Assembly: GCF_029846175.1 (NCBI RefSeq)
Contig: NZ_JARWAC010000031.1
Location: 1-64,000, forward strand
Reading direction: 5' to 3'
Source: Sphaerisporangium sp. TRM90804
GTDB taxonomy: Bacteria; Actinomycetota; Actinomycetes; Streptosporangiales; Streptosporangiaceae
DNA length: 64,000 bases
The translations under genes and the position numbers were made by a program. Positions 39,528-47,608 of the stretch are shown one piece after another. Numbering within the stretch: position 1 is the stretch's first letter; every line of letters starts with the position of its first letter. Below the pieces are notes generated by a model. The model had not been told where the DNA came from. It saw nothing but the letters and a program-made list of their open reading frames with translations, and searched no databases.

Positions 39528-40913
39528 ATGCCGGTCAATCTGTCCAACACCAAACCGCTGGCCTGGGATTCGGCGAACCTGAACGCCGACACCAAGGCGA
39601 TGCTCGACAACCTGCAGCCGAACATCCTGCAGGGGCACGTCCGCGAGCACCTTTCGGTGCTGTTCCTGCACTTCGGGAACGCGGCGGACGGCAAGCGGCT
39701 CCTGCGGGGGCTGGTGCCGCTGATGAAGTCGGCCAGGCGGCACCTGGAGGAGGTGCGCGAGTTCAACACCTCGAAGGCGCCGGGCACGCCTTACGTCGGG
39801 GTCGGCATCAGCAAGCTCGGCTACCTCAAGCTGGGGCACTCCACGACGAGCTTCACCGACGACGCCTTCAAGTCGGGGCTCAAGCGGCGCAAGGACACGC
39901 TCAACGACCCCTTCGTGAGCGCGTGGGAGAAGCCGTACCAGGAGGAGATCCACGCCGTCGTGCTCGTCGGCGACGCCACCGCCGAGCCGGTCGCCGCCAC
40001 CCGTGAGCGCGTGCTGGCGCTGCTGCCGGCGACCGTCAAGGTCGTGGGCGAGGAGACCGGGCTCGGGCAGCGCAACCCCGCCGGCAACGGCATCGAGCAC
40101 TTCGGCTACATCGACGGCCGCAGCCAGCCGCTCTTCCTGGCCGACCAGGTGGCCGCCGAGCGCGGCGTGAACTGGGAGCCGTTCTTCCCGCTCAGCCACG
40201 TGCTGGTGGCCGACCCGCTCGCGCCCAGGCCCGAGCGGCACTTCGGCAGCTACCTCGTCTTCCGCAAGCTGGAGCAGAACGTCCGGGCCTTCCGCGAGGC
40301 CGAGGAGCAGCTCGCCGACGGGCTCGGCCTGACGGGCAAGGACCGGGCGCTCGCCGGCGCCATGCTGGTCGGCCGGTTCCGCAACGGGACGCCGCTGCGG
40401 CTGCACGGCAAGCCCAGCTCGGACGGGCATCCGGTGCAGAACGACTTCAGCTACCGCGACGACCCCGGCTCCAAGTGCCCGGTCGGCGCGCACATCCGCA
40501 AGGCCAACCCCCGCGACTCCCGCGACGGCGGACTGGAGCGCGTGCTCGGCGTGATGATGGCCCGGCGCGGCCAGACCTACGGCACGCGCACCGACGCCCC
40601 GTGGGACGACGCGCCGCCGGAGACCCGCCCGACCGGCGGCGTCGGGCTGCTGTTCATGGCGTTCAACTCCAGCATCCAGTCGCAGTTCGAGTTCACCCAG
40701 CAGTCCTGGGCCGACAACTCCGGCTTCCCGCGGGAGGGCACCGGCAACGACCCGATCACCGGGCAGGGGTCGCGGGACACCAAGATCAGGCTGCCGAAGG
40801 CCTGGGGCAGCGACAAGCTGAGCGCGCCGCAGTCCGAGGTGCCCCAGACGGTGACGATGAAGGGCGGGGAGTACTTCTTCACGCCGTCCCTCGCCTACCT
40901 CAAGAGCCTGTGA
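39528..40913 (+). CDS. Dyp-type haem peroxidase
   Basis: 461 residues. FGYIDGRSQP contains the GxxDG motif with distal D196, and KCPVGAHIRKANPR contains the proximal haem ligand H322. The protein is long for the family and has no Tat signal or encapsulin-targeting tail at its C-terminus, so it is probably cytoplasmic. Dyp enzymes oxidise dyes, phenols and lignin-like compounds with H2O2; the physiological donor is unknown. The start has GGGGAAG about eight bases before it. Confidence 0.92.
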   Translation: MPVNLSNTKPLAWDSANLNADTKAMLDNLQPNILQGHVREHLSVLFLHFGNAADGKRLLRGLVPLMKSARRHLEEVREFNTSKAPGTPYVGVGISKLGYLKLGHSTTSFTDDAFKSGLKRRKDTLNDPFVSAWEKPYQEEIHAVVLVGDATAEPVAATRERVLALLPATVKVVGEETGLGQRNPAGNGIEHFGYIDGRSQPLFLADQVAAERGVNWEPFFPLSHVLVADPLAPRPERHFGSYLVFRKLEQNVRAFREAEEQLADGLGLTGKDRALAGAMLVGRFRNGTPLRLHGKPSSDGHPVQNDFSYRDDPGSKCPVGAHIRKANPRDSRDGGLERVLGVMMARRGQTYGTRTDAPWDDAPPETRPTGGVGLLFMAFNSSIQSQFEFTQQSWADNSGFPREGTGNDPITGQGSRDTKIRLPKAWGSDKLSAPQSEVPQTVTMKGGEYFFTPSLAYLKSL

Positions 40914-40954
40914 GCGCGCGGGCCTGAGCGCGGGCGTCACGGCCCGTTTCCGGC

Positions 40955-41000
40955 GGCGGAGCCGGCGAGCCGGCGCCCGGGGCCGGCCGCCGGCTCCGCC
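40955..41000 (+). terminator. Terminator-like stem after the Dyp gene
   Basis: GGCGGAGCCGGC and GCCGGCTCCGCC form a perfect 12-bp outer stem with a G/C-rich 22-base loop that can fold further. No T run. Confidence 0.6.
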
Positions 41001-41144
41001 CTCCCGGAGCCGGCCCGGGCGGCTCCGGGCGCCCGCCGTTAACCGGATGCGGTTAATAGAAAGACGATTTCCGTTTACGGCGAAGTGGCCATTCACTAAT
41101 TCCACGCGAAATAACTCGCCATAGTGATTTCCGGCGCCTTCCCC

Positions 41145-41150
41145 TAGCAT
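41145..41150 (+). promoter_or_regulatory. -10 element for the glycosyltransferase (leaderless)
   Basis: TAGCAT eight bases before the GTG at 41159 in an A/T-richer stretch (41040-41150). It supports that GTG as a leaderless start. Confidence 0.4.
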
Positions 41151-41158
41151 GTGGGAAT

Positions 41159-42307
41159 GTGGCCTTGATGAGGGAAAGAATTCGGCGCAGCCGTGAACGC
41201 GGCGGGCCGCCGCACGGAATCGCCCCGCCGGCGCGCGCCGGCGCGGCCGCGCATCCGAACAGTTCTGATGAACATACTCCGCACGCGCCGCTGCAGGTCA
41301 GCGTGGTTTCGGAGTCGAGTTTCACCGTACGCGGCCACGGGGTGCACAGCGTTTACGAGGAAAGCGTCCGCGCGATAAAGCGGATGCCCGATCTCGAAAT
41401 CGCCTCCGGATGCCGCGCGTACGGCGCGGACGTGATCCTGCACGTCCACACGATGGGTCCTTTCGCGGCGATCCGGATGCTGGCGCACCGCGGCCCCATC
41501 CTGGTGAGCGCGCACGTCACGCCCGGCACGCTGGCCGGCAGCATCCGGGGCGCCCATGTGGTGCGCGGGCTCGTCCGCCGGTACATGAGGGCCGTCTTCG
41601 ACATGGCGACCCTGGTGCTGTCGGTGAGCAAGGCCACGACCGCCGAGCTGGAGGAGCTGGGCGTGCGCGGCCCGATCCTCCCGATGAGCAACGCGATCGA
41701 CGAGCGTCGCATCCGCCCGCTCGCCGAGCGGCGCGAGGAGCTGCGCCGGGGGTTCGGATGGGACGACCGCATGGTCGTGCTCGGCGTCGGGCAGATCCAG
41801 CCGAGGAAGGGCGTCGAGGAGTTCGTCGCCTGCGCCAGGAGCATGCCGCACGTGCGGTTCGTCTGGGTGGGCGGCATGCAGTTCGGGATGCTGTCGGACT
41901 CCCGCGACGCCCTGACCCGGCTGCGCGCCGAGGCGCCCGGCAACGTGACCTTCACCGGGCTCGTCCCGCGCGAGGAGGTCTTCGCGTACTGCGCGGCGGC
42001 CGACGTGTTCTTCCTGCCGTCCCGGCACGAGACGTTCGGCCTGGCCACGCTGGAGGCGGCGACGGCCGGGATGCCGCTCGTCCTCACCGACCTGCCCTGT
42101 TACCGCGAGTGGCTCAAGGACTCCTACCTGCACGGCCGGACCGTCGAGGAGCACGTCGCGCTGCTGCGGGAGCTGGAGGACGCCGGCGCGCGCGCCGAGT
42201 GGGGCGAGCGCGCCTCGCGGGCCGCGGCGGGCTACGACTCCCGGATGCTCATGGACGGCCTGCGCGAGGCGTACCTCCTGGCCGCGGCGCGGGGCCGGCG
42301 GGGCTGA
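41159..42307 (+). CDS. Glycosyltransferase family 4 protein
   Basis: 382 residues. The N-terminal 45 are disordered and basic; the GT-B domain begins at VSVVSESSFTVRGHGVHSVY. The C-terminal donor half has LGVGQIQPRKGVEEFV and FFLPSRHETFGLATLEAATA (the E-x7-E nucleotide-sugar motif). It moves a sugar from a nucleotide donor to an unknown lipid or polymer. GTG 41159 is chosen from the -10 position; ATG at 41168 is possible. It stands alone, convergent with the tetR gene and overlapping it by 59 bases. Confidence 0.85.
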   Translation: MALMRERIRRSRERGGPPHGIAPPARAGAAAHPNSSDEHTPHAPLQVSVVSESSFTVRGHGVHSVYEESVRAIKRMPDLEIASGCRAYGADVILHVHTMGPFAAIRMLAHRGPILVSAHVTPGTLAGSIRGAHVVRGLVRRYMRAVFDMATLVLSVSKATTAELEELGVRGPILPMSNAIDERRIRPLAERREELRRGFGWDDRMVVLGVGQIQPRKGVEEFVACARSMPHVRFVWVGGMQFGMLSDSRDALTRLRAEAPGNVTFTGLVPREEVFAYCAAADVFFLPSRHETFGLATLEAATAGMPLVLTDLPCYREWLKDSYLHGRTVEEHVALLRELEDAGARAEWGERASRAAAGYDSRMLMDGLREAYLLAAARGRRG

Positions 42308-43013
42308 CCGGCGCGCCGCGGTCGTCGTCCATGAGGGGGGCCAGCCGGGCCGCGGCGGCGTCCAGGCCGTCGACCAGCGCGGGGATCGGCGGCAGGCCGT
42401 GGCGGGGCAGGCGGGACGCCAGGGCGGCGCCGAGGCCCGAGGCGCGCACCGTGTGGTCGACCAGGGCCTCCAGGTCGTCCGGCCAGGGGAACGCCGGCTG
42501 GGCGATGAGCAGCGACACCAGGCCGTGGACGCCCGCCCACAGCCCGAGGGCGAGATGGCGGGGGTCGCCGCGCATCACCCCGGCCTCGACGCAGGCGGCC
42601 GTCGCGCCGGCGAGGACGTCGAAGCACCGCCGGCCGGCCCGCGCGACGGGTTCGGCGGTGCACGGCCGCATCATCACCAGCCGGTACTGCACCGGGTGGT
42701 CCAGGGCGAACCAGACATAGGCGCGGGCGCAGCGCCCGAGCGCGGCGAACGGCTCCGGCGCGCCGGAGACGTCGCCCACCCGCCGGGCGAGCTCGTCCCA
42801 CACGCGCAGGCAGACCGCCTCGACGAGGGCCTCCTTGTCGGCGAAGTGCAGGTACACCGACGGTGTGGAGACGCCCGTGCGCGCGGCGACGGCGCGCAGC
42901 GTGAGCGCCTCCTCGCTCCCCGCCTCGGCCAGCAGCGCCTCGGCGGCCCGCAGGATCTCCTCCCGGAGCAGGGCGCCCTCTCCGGGCCTGGCGCGTACCC
43001 GTCTGTCAGCCAT
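42249..43013 (-). CDS. TetR/AcrR family transcriptional regulator
   Basis: 254 residues. The HTH at about 20-65 reads LREEILRAAEALLAEAG, then LRAVAARTGVSTPSVYLHFA, a textbook TetR N-terminus, and the rest is the helical ligand domain (TetR_C-like). It probably represses the divergent thioesterase gene and itself through the palindrome 43022-43050. The last 20 residues are Pro/Arg-rich and overlap the glycosyltransferase gene on the other strand. Confidence 0.92.
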   Translation of the reverse strand: MADRRVRARPGEGALLREEILRAAEALLAEAGSEEALTLRAVAARTGVSTPSVYLHFADKEALVEAVCLRVWDELARRVGDVSGAPEPFAALGRCARAYVWFALDHPVQYRLVMMRPCTAEPVARAGRRCFDVLAGATAACVEAGVMRGDPRHLALGLWAGVHGLVSLLIAQPAFPWPDDLEALVDHTVRASGLGAALASRLPRHGLPPIPALVDGLDAAAARLAPLMDDDRGAPVSPAGPAPRPGGTPRAGRP

Positions 43014-43021
43014 GCGTCTTA

Positions 43022-43050
43022 GTTGACGCCGTCAGCTTGACGCTGTCAAC
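43022..43050. promoter_or_regulatory. TetR-family operator palindrome
   Basis: GTTGACGCCGTCA, a three-base centre GCT, then TGACGCTGTCAAC: inverted halves matching at 11 of 13 positions. It lies between the divergent tetR and thioesterase genes, nine bases from the tetR start. It also contains two TTGACG-like -35 hexamers, so a bound repressor would cover the promoter. Confidence 0.8.
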
Positions 43051-43073
43051 ATGAGTCGAGCCAAGGGGGGCAC

Positions 43074-43898
43074 ATGGGGACGTTCAGCGAGGCGACACGG
43101 CTGGTGGCGCGCGAGGGGACGACGGACCGGCGCGAATTCGGCGCGACGCTCGACCCGCAGTGGGCCATCGGCGACAAACCGCACGGCGGATACCTGCTCT
43201 CGGTGCTCAGCCGGGCCGCGTCCGAGGCCGCCGGTGAGCGCCATCCGCACCTGACGGCGATCGGCGGGTCCTTCCTGGAGGCTCCCGCCGCCGGCCCCGC
43301 CGATGTGCGGGTGGAGATCCTGCGCGAGGGGCGCGGCGCCACCCAGGTGAGGGCCCGGCTCTCGCAGGACGGGCGCCCGTGCGTCGAGGCGCTGATCACG
43401 CTGGGACGGCTGGAGACGGCCGGCTCCTGGTGGTCCAGCGGGCCGCCGGTGGAGCTCCCCGCCGAGCGGGACTGCCTCCGCGCGCCTCCCGAGGCGCCCG
43501 GCGCGGACTTCCGGGTGCCGCTGATGGAGGTGGTCGAGCTGCGCCTCGACCCCGCGCAGCTCGGCTTCGCGTTCGGCGCCCCCGCCCGCGAGGGGCGGCT
43601 CTCCGGCTGGTGGCGGCTGGCCGACGGCAGCGACTGGGACCCGGCGTCCCTGCTGGTGGCCCTGGACCCCGCTCCCCCGGTCTCCTTCGAGCTCGGCCTG
43701 GGCGGGTGGGTCCCGACCATCCAGTTCAGCGCGTCCATCCGCAGGCTTCCCGCGCCGGGCCCGGTGCGGGCCGCCTGGCGCACCATGGACGTGAGCAACG
43801 ACCGCATGGACCAGACGACGCACGTCTGGGACGAGGCGGGCCTGCTCGTCGGCCAGTCCTCCCAGATCCACGGCGTCCGCATCCCGGCCGCCCTCTGA
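43074..43898 (+). CDS. Acyl-CoA thioesterase-like protein (double hotdog, TesB type)
   Basis: 274 residues. WAIGDKPHGGYLLSVLSRAA and SFLEAPAAGPADVRVEILRE mark the first hotdog, and the C-terminal VSNDRMDQTTHVWDEAGLLV the second. It hydrolyses acyl-CoA esters; chain length is not predictable. Control by the adjacent TetR suggests response to a fatty acid or acyl-CoA ligand. Confidence 0.82.
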   Translation: MGTFSEATRLVAREGTTDRREFGATLDPQWAIGDKPHGGYLLSVLSRAASEAAGERHPHLTAIGGSFLEAPAAGPADVRVEILREGRGATQVRARLSQDGRPCVEALITLGRLETAGSWWSSGPPVELPAERDCLRAPPEAPGADFRVPLMEVVELRLDPAQLGFAFGAPAREGRLSGWWRLADGSDWDPASLLVALDPAPPVSFELGLGGWVPTIQFSASIRRLPAPGPVRAAWRTMDVSNDRMDQTTHVWDEAGLLVGQSSQIHGVRIPAAL

Positions 43899-44035
43899 CC
43901 CCTTACCGCCCTCCAGCCGCCCGGCCGGGCTCCACCACGCGCACGGCGGGAGCGGCGAACGCGTGGAGCGCGGAACGGCGTCGGTTTGGCAACGGTCGCC
44001 GGAAAACGCTACTTATCGGGTGATTTAGCAGAAAA

Positions 44036-44099
44036 ATCAGCCCCTGGTGTGCCGTAAGTCGGTTCCCACGGACGGGCCGCCGGCACCGAAGGGGCTGAT
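44036..44099 (+). promoter_or_regulatory. Structured leader that sequesters a ribosome binding site
   Basis: ATCAGCCCC (44036-44044) pairs perfectly with GGGGCTGAT (44091-44099), which contains the ribosome site and touches the ATG at 44100. Inside it GGTG-TG-CCG can pair with CGG-CACC. This is a closed 5' hairpin that would block translation until opened. It does not match a riboswitch class I know. Confidence 0.55.
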
Positions 44100-45671
44100 A
44101 TGAGAAGGACCGTCGCCACGCTGGCCATTGCCGGCGTCGGTCTGAGCGTCCTGACGGGCGCTCTTCCCGCCAACGCCGCCCAGGCCCGGGTCGCGGCCAA
44201 GCCGGCGGTGACCGCCGCGCCCTCCACCGTCACCTGGGCGCCGTGCACCGGCGGCCTCGAGGGTCTGGAGTGCGCGAAGATCCCCGTGCCGCTGGACTAC
44301 TCCAAGCCGACGGGCCAGAAGATCAGCATCGCGGTCAGCCGTAAGAAGCACACCGTCAGCGAGGCCGACTACCAGGGCATCCTGCTGATGAACCCGGGCG
44401 GCCCCGGCGGCAGCGGGCTGTCGGCGCCGGGCTGGTTCGAGGGCAGCGTCGCGCAGGAGGCCTCCGGCGCCTACGACCTGATCGGCTTCGACCCGCGCGG
44501 CGTCGGCCAGAGCGAGCCCCGCCTGGTCTGCGGCTCCTCCTACGGCCAGCCGGTCCGCCCGGACTACGTGCCGGCGAACGCCGCCGAGGAGCGGGCCTGG
44601 CTGGCCCGCGCCAAGGACTTCTCCGCCAAGTGCGGCGCGGCCTTCGGCCGGCTGCTGAAGCACATGAAGACCGTCGACTCCGCCCGCGACCTGGACACGA
44701 TCCGCCAGGCGCTCGGCCAGCGGAAGATCAACTACTTCGGTTACTCGTGGGGCACCTACCTCGGCGCCACCTACGCCACGCTGTTCCCGAACAAGGTGCG
44801 GCGCTTCGTGCTGGACAGCGTAGTGCGGCCCAGCGGCGTGTGGTACGAGGCCAACCTCGACCAGGACCGCGCCTTCGAGGTGCGGGCCAAGGACTTCTTC
44901 GCCTGGACGGCCAAGTACGACTCGGTCTACCACCTGGGGACCACCGGCGCCGCCGTCGAGAAGAAGTACTACGAGCTCCGCGCCAAGCTGAAGGCGTCCC
45001 CGGCGCAGGACAGGGTCGGCCCGTCCGAGCTGGACGACACCTACCTGGTCGGCGGCTACACCAACTCGGTGTGGATCCCGCTCGCCACCGGCCTGTCGCA
45101 GGCCGCGCAGGGCAGCGACGACTTCCTCGTCACGCTGTACGACGCCTTCGCCGCCAGCGACGACGACAGCGGCCACGCGCTGTACCTGGCGACGTCGTGC
45201 ACCGACGCCAGGTGGCCGAAGAACTGGGACAGGTGGCGCCGCGACAACTGGGCCACCTACCGCACCGCGCCGTTCCTGACGTGGGGCAACGCCTGGTTCA
45301 ACGCGCCGTGCATCACCTGGCCCGCCAAGGCGGGCACCCCGCTGCCGATCTCCGGCAAGGGCCTGCCGCCCGTCCTGCTCTTCCAGGCCACCAAGGACGC
45401 CGCCACGCCGTACCCCGGCGCGGTGGAGATGCACAAGCTGCTGCCCTCGTCGCGTCTCATCGTCGAGAACGGCGGCGGCAACCACGGCATCAGCCTCAGC
45501 GGCAACGAGTGCCTGGACGCCCACCTCTCGGCGTACCTGACCGACGGAACGGTGCCCGCCCAGAGGCGCGGCGTGGACGCCACGTGCGCCCCGCTGCCCG
45601 ACCCGGTGCCGTCCGACGGCGTCACCACCCGCTCGGCGCCGGCCCTGCCCGACATCAGGGTCCGCCGCTAG
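44100..45671 (+). CDS. Secreted alpha/beta hydrolase, tripeptidyl aminopeptidase-like
   Basis: 523 residues. Signal peptide MRRTVATLAIAGVGLSVLTG with cleavage near ANA-AQ. The hydrolase fold has an oxyanion loop MNPGGPGGSG, nucleophile S216 in GYSWG, an acid in TKDAATPY and a histidine in GGNHGIS. The C-terminal TAP-like domain is that of Streptomyces secreted tripeptidyl aminopeptidases (Tap/SlpD/E). It should clip N-terminal peptides from extracellular proteins. The leader hairpin suggests translational control. Confidence 0.9.
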   Translation: MRRTVATLAIAGVGLSVLTGALPANAAQARVAAKPAVTAAPSTVTWAPCTGGLEGLECAKIPVPLDYSKPTGQKISIAVSRKKHTVSEADYQGILLMNPGGPGGSGLSAPGWFEGSVAQEASGAYDLIGFDPRGVGQSEPRLVCGSSYGQPVRPDYVPANAAEERAWLARAKDFSAKCGAAFGRLLKHMKTVDSARDLDTIRQALGQRKINYFGYSWGTYLGATYATLFPNKVRRFVLDSVVRPSGVWYEANLDQDRAFEVRAKDFFAWTAKYDSVYHLGTTGAAVEKKYYELRAKLKASPAQDRVGPSELDDTYLVGGYTNSVWIPLATGLSQAAQGSDDFLVTLYDAFAASDDDSGHALYLATSCTDARWPKNWDRWRRDNWATYRTAPFLTWGNAWFNAPCITWPAKAGTPLPISGKGLPPVLLFQATKDAATPYPGAVEMHKLLPSSRLIVENGGGNHGISLSGNECLDAHLSAYLTDGTVPAQRRGVDATCAPLPDPVPSDGVTTRSAPALPDIRVRR

Positions 45672-45691
45672 CCGGATCCGCGGCATGAGGG

Positions 45692-45721
45692 AGGGGCGCC
45701 CGGCTCGCCGGGCGCCCCTTT
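45692..45721 (+). terminator. Intrinsic terminator of the hydrolase gene
   Basis: GGGGCGCCCGGC and GCCGGGCGCCCC form a perfect stem with a tight loop, followed by TTT. It is one of the few in the window with a T run. Confidence 0.85.
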
Positions 45722-45839
45722 CACGTCGGCGGAGCCGGCGCGGGCGTGTCGCGGCCACGCCGACGGGGCGAGCGGGGTACGCTGCCCGGCCTGTGGGCAA
45801 GACAGAGGTGTCCCCCACTGTCAGCGAAGCGGGAATCCT

Positions 45840-46898
45840 ATGACCCGAATTGCCGCTGTCCGCGGTGCCGTTCCCCCGAACCGTCACCCCCAGAGTGAGA
45901 TCACCGACGCGTTCGCCCAGATATGTCTCCCCGAGGGTGCCGACCAGCGGCTCCTGCGCCGCCTGCACTCCTCGGTGCGGGTGGACCACCGCAACCTCGC
46001 GCTCCCGCTCGACCAGTACGCCAAGCTCGACGGCTTCGGCGCGTCCAACCGCGCTTTCGTCGAGACCGCCGTCGAGCTGGGCGCCGAAGCGGTCGGCGCC
46101 GCGCTGGCCGCGGCGGGGCTCGCCCCCGAGGACGTCGACATGATCATGTTCACGTCCGTGACCGGCATCGCCGCGCCGTCGATCGACGCCAGGCTGGTCG
46201 GCCGCCTGGGCATGCGCCCGGACGTCAAGCGGGTGCCGATATTCGGCCTCGGCTGCGTCGCGGGGGCGGCGGGCATCGCCCGTCTGCACGACTACCTGCG
46301 GGGATGGCCCGACCACGTGGCCGTCCTGCTGTCGGTGGAGCTGTGCTCGCTGACCCTGCAGCGCGACGACTCCTCGACGGTCAACCTCGTCGCCAGCGGC
46401 CTGTTCGGCGACGGCGCCGCCGCCGTGGTCGCCTGCGGCGCCGACCGCACGGACGTGCCGGCCGGGCCGGCCGTGGTCGCCTCGCGCAGCCACCTGTACC
46501 CCGACTCCGAGGGCGTGATGGGCTGGGACGTGACCGACAACGGCTTCCGGGTGGTGCTGGACACCAGCGTGCCGCAGGTGGTGCAGACCTACCTGGCCGA
46601 CGACGTGCACGACTTCCTGCGCGACCACGGCCTGACCACCCGCGACGTGACGGCCTGGGTCTGCCACCCGGGCGGCCCCAAGGTGCTCCAGGCGGTCGCC
46701 GAGACGCTCGACCTCCCCGACGGCGCGCTCGACCTCACCTGGAGCTCGCTGGCCGACAACGGCAACCTGTCGTCGTCGTCGGTGCTGTACGTGCTGCGCG
46801 ACACCCTCGCCCTGCGCCCGCCGCCGCCCGGCACGCCCGGGGTGCTCATCGCCATGGGGCCGGGCTTCTGCTCCGAACTCGTGCTGCTGCGCTGGTAG
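45840..46898 (+). CDS. Type III polyketide synthase (SrsA-like)
   Basis: 352 residues of the chalcone/stilbene synthase family. Catalytic triad: C139 (FGLGCVAGA), H276 (CHPGGPK), N309 (GNLSSSS). It condenses malonyl-CoA units on an acyl starter. Together with the methyltransferase and flavoprotein that follow, the order matches srsABC of Streptomyces griseus, which makes methylated phenolic lipids (alkylresorcinols/alkylquinones), so a fatty acyl starter is likely. An RppA-like role (tetrahydroxynaphthalene) is less likely because no P450 or cupin neighbours it. Confidence 0.9.
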   Translation: MTRIAAVRGAVPPNRHPQSEITDAFAQICLPEGADQRLLRRLHSSVRVDHRNLALPLDQYAKLDGFGASNRAFVETAVELGAEAVGAALAAAGLAPEDVDMIMFTSVTGIAAPSIDARLVGRLGMRPDVKRVPIFGLGCVAGAAGIARLHDYLRGWPDHVAVLLSVELCSLTLQRDDSSTVNLVASGLFGDGAAAVVACGADRTDVPAGPAVVASRSHLYPDSEGVMGWDVTDNGFRVVLDTSVPQVVQTYLADDVHDFLRDHGLTTRDVTAWVCHPGGPKVLQAVAETLDLPDGALDLTWSSLADNGNLSSSSVLYVLRDTLALRPPPPGTPGVLIAMGPGFCSELVLLRW

Positions 46899-46960
46899 GG
46901 CCGGTGTCGCCGCCGCGGTCCCTCGATCTCCTGCTCGCCGAGCCCGTATCGTCTCAGGGC

Positions 46961-47608
46961 ATGTCGTACTGGTACTTGGTACTCGTCCTGCTCGTCGGCG
47001 CGGAACGCCTGGCCGAGCTCGTGGTCGCACGCCGCAACGCGCGCTGGAGCCTCGCGCGGGGCGGCCGGGTGTTCGGCCGGGGCCACTACCCCTTCATGGT
47101 CGCGCTGCACACGGGCCTGCTCGCCGGCTGCCTCCTGGAGGTGGGCCTCGCCGACCGGCCGTTCACGCCGGCGCTGGGCTGGCCGATGGTGGCGCTGGTC
47201 GTCGCGGCGCAGGGCCTGCGCTGGTGGTGCATCACCGCCCTGGGGCCGCAGTGGAACACCGAGGTCATCGTGGTCCCGGGTCTGTCCCTGGTGCGGCGCG
47301 GGCCCTACCGGCTGCGCTGGCTGCGGCATCCCAACTACGTCGCGGTGGCCGTGGAGGGCGCGGCCCTGCCGCTCGTGCACGGGGCGTGGGTGACCGCCCT
47401 GGTGTTCACCGTGCTGAACGCCGCGCTGATGGTCGTGCGCATCCGGTGCGAGAACGACGCCCTGGCGTCCCTGTCCGGCCCGGCCGGCGCGCCGGCCCCG
47501 GACGCGACGGCGGACGGCGGCCGGGCGCGCACCGCACCGGCACCGGCGGGGCCGGGGCGCGCGGAGCCGGCCCCTGAGACGGCGGCGCCGGGCGAGGGCG
47601 CTGGATGA
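46961..47608 (+). CDS. Isoprenylcysteine carboxyl methyltransferase-like membrane protein (SrsB-like)
   Basis: 215 residues with four to five membrane helices. GPYRLRWLRHPNYVAVAVEG is the ICMT family SAM-binding block (R-HP-Y). Located between the type III PKS and the monooxygenase, it probably O-methylates the alkylresorcinol ring in the membrane. The last 45 residues are Ala/Pro/Gly-rich. Its stop overlaps the next start (ATGA). Confidence 0.85.
   Translation: MSYWYLVLVLLVGAERLAELVVARRNARWSLARGGRVFGRGHYPFMVALHTGLLAGCLLEVGLADRPFTPALGWPMVALVVAAQGLRWWCITALGPQWNTEVIVVPGLSLVRRGPYRLRWLRHPNYVAVAVEGAALPLVHGAWVTALVFTVLNAALMVVRIRCENDALASLSGPAGAPAPDATADGGRARTAPAPAGPGRAEPAPETAAPGEGAG

Noticed and set aside
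44037-47030. 997-codon minus-strand open frame opposite the hydrolase and PKS genes
   Set aside because: Antisense shadow of high-GC codon use; no domain is recognisable, while the plus-strand genes have complete catalytic motifs.
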